From an uncultured bacterium (GTDB taxonomy: Bacteria > Cyanobacteriota > Vampirovibrionia > Gastranaerophilales > Gastranaerophilaceae): DNA of 64,000 bases. Positions within the stretch are counted from its first letter, which is position 1; each line of letters starts with the position of its first letter. This document shows positions 62,584-64,000 of this stretch, one piece after another. The DNA is taken from assembly GCA_949285255.1 (NCBI GenBank), contig CASDXV010000011.1, forward strand, positions 48,652 through 112,651, in the 5' to 3' direction. The notes below the pieces were generated by a model. It did no database searches and had not been told where the DNA came from. It saw nothing but the letters and a program-made list of their open reading frames with translations. Made by a program: the position numbers and the translations under genes.

Positions 62584-63711
62584 ATGAAGTATAATTCCGG
62601 GGTCTATAAGCAACAATATAAATATAAAAGTTTTTATCCGACATTAATTAATCAAATGTATAAATGGGAAGACCCCAAAATAAATGTTCTCCTTGAAGAG
62701 GCAAGAGGAGCACTTGGCGAGCTTAATGCATTTTCAAAATTAATTCCGGATATTGACTTCTTCATAACAATGCATATTACAAAAGAGGCAACCGATTCAA
62801 GTAAAATTGAAGGCACACACACCGGAATTGATGAAGCAATGTTGCCTGTAGAAGATATTTTACCCGAACGAAAAGATGATTGGCAAGAAGTTCAAAATTA
62901 TATTTATGCAATGCATGAGGCAATCGATACATTAAAAAAACTACCTATAAGCATGAGACTAATATGTAAAATACACAAATCCTTGTTGGACGGTGTCAGA
63001 GGAGAAAATAAACTCCCCGGAGAAATAAGAAAAAGTCAAAACTGGGTCGGCGGTTCATCAATCATGGACGCCAAGTTTATACCGCCTCATCCGGATGATT
63101 TAGCTGAATTACTTTCCGATTTGGAAAAATTTATAAATAATCCAAATTTAGAAATGCCCGAATTAATTAAAATAGCAATGACTCATTATCAATTTGAAAC
63201 AATACATCCATTTTGTGACGGAAATGGAAGAATGGGGCGTCTATTGATAACATTACAACTGATAGAAAAGGGCTTTTTAGATAAACCGACATTGTATATT
63301 TCCAATTTCTTTGCTAAAAACAAAGAACTTTATTATGGGACATTAAGCTCGGTAAGAGAAACAGGAGATATGGAACATTGGATTAAGTTTTTTCTTAACG
63401 GAGTTTTAGAAACTTCAAAATCTTCTATAGAAAAATTCAAACAAATAATTAGAATTAAGGAAGAATCGGAAAAAAAATTATTAAACCTAGGCGCAAGAGC
63501 AAAATTGGGGAAGGAAGTGCTTAATTTACTATACTCGAGTATAATAATTGATACAAACCTTGTTGCAAAAAAACTAAATCTGACTTATCCAAAAGCCAAT
63601 CGTATCATTAACGACTTTTTAGAATTAAGTATTCTTGAAGAATTAAACAAAGAAAAATTAAGAAATAAGAAATATTTCTTTAAGGAGTACATGACTTTAT
63701 TTATTGATTAA
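62584..63711 (+). CDS. Fic-domain AMP-transferase-like protein with winged helix
   Basis: Fic fold with active-site HPFCDGNGRMGR (208-219; catalytic His208) intact. An inhibitory helix motif S-x-x-x-E-G (S72...E76 G77) lies before the domain, so activity should be auto-inhibited (class II type). The C-terminal 70 residues form a winged helix (LVAKKLNLTYPKANRIINDFLELSIL), giving DNA binding and likely autorepression through the upstream palindrome. The usual reaction is transfer of AMP to a target hydroxyl. AAGGAA precedes the ATG. No antitoxin gene is needed or seen. Confidence 0.9.
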   Translation: MKYNSGVYKQQYKYKSFYPTLINQMYKWEDPKINVLLEEARGALGELNAFSKLIPDIDFFITMHITKEATDSSKIEGTHTGIDEAMLPVEDILPERKDDWQEVQNYIYAMHEAIDTLKKLPISMRLICKIHKSLLDGVRGENKLPGEIRKSQNWVGGSSIMDAKFIPPHPDDLAELLSDLEKFINNPNLEMPELIKIAMTHYQFETIHPFCDGNGRMGRLLITLQLIEKGFLDKPTLYISNFFAKNKELYYGTLSSVRETGDMEHWIKFFLNGVLETSKSSIEKFKQIIRIKEESEKKLLNLGARAKLGKEVLNLLYSSIIIDTNLVAKKLNLTYPKANRIINDFLELSILEELNKEKLRNKKYFFKEYMTLFID

Positions 63712-63726
63712 TTACAAATAACACTT

Positions 63727-63855
63727 GGTCGCGGGGAGGGTATATTTTAGTTTGGCAAGTCACTGGAGTTGACCCTAAACGAACCTTGGTGAGGTTATGC
63801 AGCTTGTCTGCAATTGGGTCGCGGGGAGAGTAAAATTTAGTTTGGGCAGTACTGG
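63727..63855. repeat. Degenerate partial copy of the tRNA-Val flank
   Basis: GGTCGCGGGGAG... through the tRNA 3' end recurs: 63727-63766 and 63817-63855 are similar copies 90 bases apart, the left one carrying a decayed T-arm/acceptor (AAGTCACTGGAGTTGACCC). The middle holds no gene. Confidence 0.65.
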
Positions 63856-63915
63856 ACTCGAACCAGCGACCCCCACAATGTCAATGTGATGCGCTACCAA
63901 CTGCGCTAACCGCCC
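63843..63915 (-). tRNA. tRNA-Val (anticodon GAC)
   Basis: Minus strand: acceptor GGGCGGT/ACTGCCC (one G:U), D-arm GCGCAGTTGGTAGCGC, anticodon loop TTGACAT, T-arm CTGGTTCGAGTCCAG. Discriminator A, no encoded CCA. Confidence 0.95.
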
Positions 63916-64000
63916 AAACTAACAAACCTATTCAATTTTCAACCGTTGGCAGCGCCGCGCTAAATATGAAATATCGCAAGCTTCGCTCACTCAGTGCGCT

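Noticed and set aside
63940..64000. Palindromic GCGC-rich bases at the window end
   Set aside because: Cut by the window edge; cannot be judged.

Overview
The window is AT-rich, densely packed bacterial chromosome. Several lineage hints point to a gut-type relative of Cyanobacteria (Melainabacteria / Vampirovibrionia, probably Gastranaerophilales): unrelated proteins share a short N-terminal F-x-G module, the tmRNA tag begins ANNVV (cyanobacterial tags often begin ANNIV/ANKIV), a prepilin-like protein has a very standard N-methylation helix, and a GH57 glucan enzyme, a Ski2-like DExH helicase and a short cyanobacterial-style sigma-70 factor are present. This placement is an inference from pattern, not from a database search.

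Layout. 1-5.9 kb: TPR protein, rsmG, a sigma-70 factor, an orphan peptide-type ABC ATPase, queE and a DnaJ-like protein. 6-9.6 kb: a large nucleotidyltransferase with a lineage-specific N-terminal region and two tandem thymidylate-kinase paralogues. 9.7-19 kb: membrane protein/miaA, hpf, a DapL-like aminotransferase, hisH, two GGDEF proteins (one with a degenerate HD-GYP), a glycosyltransferase and small unknowns. 19-30.7 kb: methyltransferase, an orphan ylxR, GH57 enzyme, several F-x-G proteins, rarA, an orphan solute-binding protein, a trio of hydrophobic unknowns, a prepilin and an iron alcohol dehydrogenase. 30.8-41.5 kb: helicase, ferritin, family-4 UDG, EamA permease, two-metal exonuclease, M48 protease, a structured RNA candidate, tRNA-His with degenerate copies, rnhC, a phosphohexomutase, pheA and ssrA.

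41.5-43.8 kb is the clearest accessory insertion: the 3' end of ssrA is repeated 338 bp downstream around a gene-less array of mini-hairpins, followed by a large unknown protein and a small membrane protein whose promoter lies wholly inside a 40-bp palindrome (a toxin/immunity-like arrangement). 43.9-60.6 kb is mostly housekeeping: ZIP transporter, LysM/EF-hand protein, galE with an efflux pump, tRNA-Ser, lytic transglycosylase, rnpB with duplicated downstream hairpins, a tatD-tlyA-SEC-C operon, redox proteins (thioredoxin, trxB, zinc dehydrogenase), radical SAM, exonuclease, MCE protein and cobO. 60.6-64 kb is accessory again: two TRL-like secreted proteins, a Cys-rich secreted peptide, an XRE regulator, and a Fic protein preceded by a perfect 34-bp palindrome, ending in tRNA-Val with a degenerate flanking copy.

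Two genome-scale habits stand out. About a dozen genes have a TANNNT -10 box exactly 6 or 7 nt before the start codon and no Shine-Dalgarno, which predicts leaderless mRNAs. Nine convergent gene pairs abut or overlap at their stop codons without any visible terminator. Carbohydrate genes (nucleotidyltransferase, phosphohexomutase, galE, GH57) suggest glycogen-type and sugar-nucleotide metabolism; queE, miaA, rsmG, tlyA, hpf, rnpB and ssrA form a scattered translation/RNA set.
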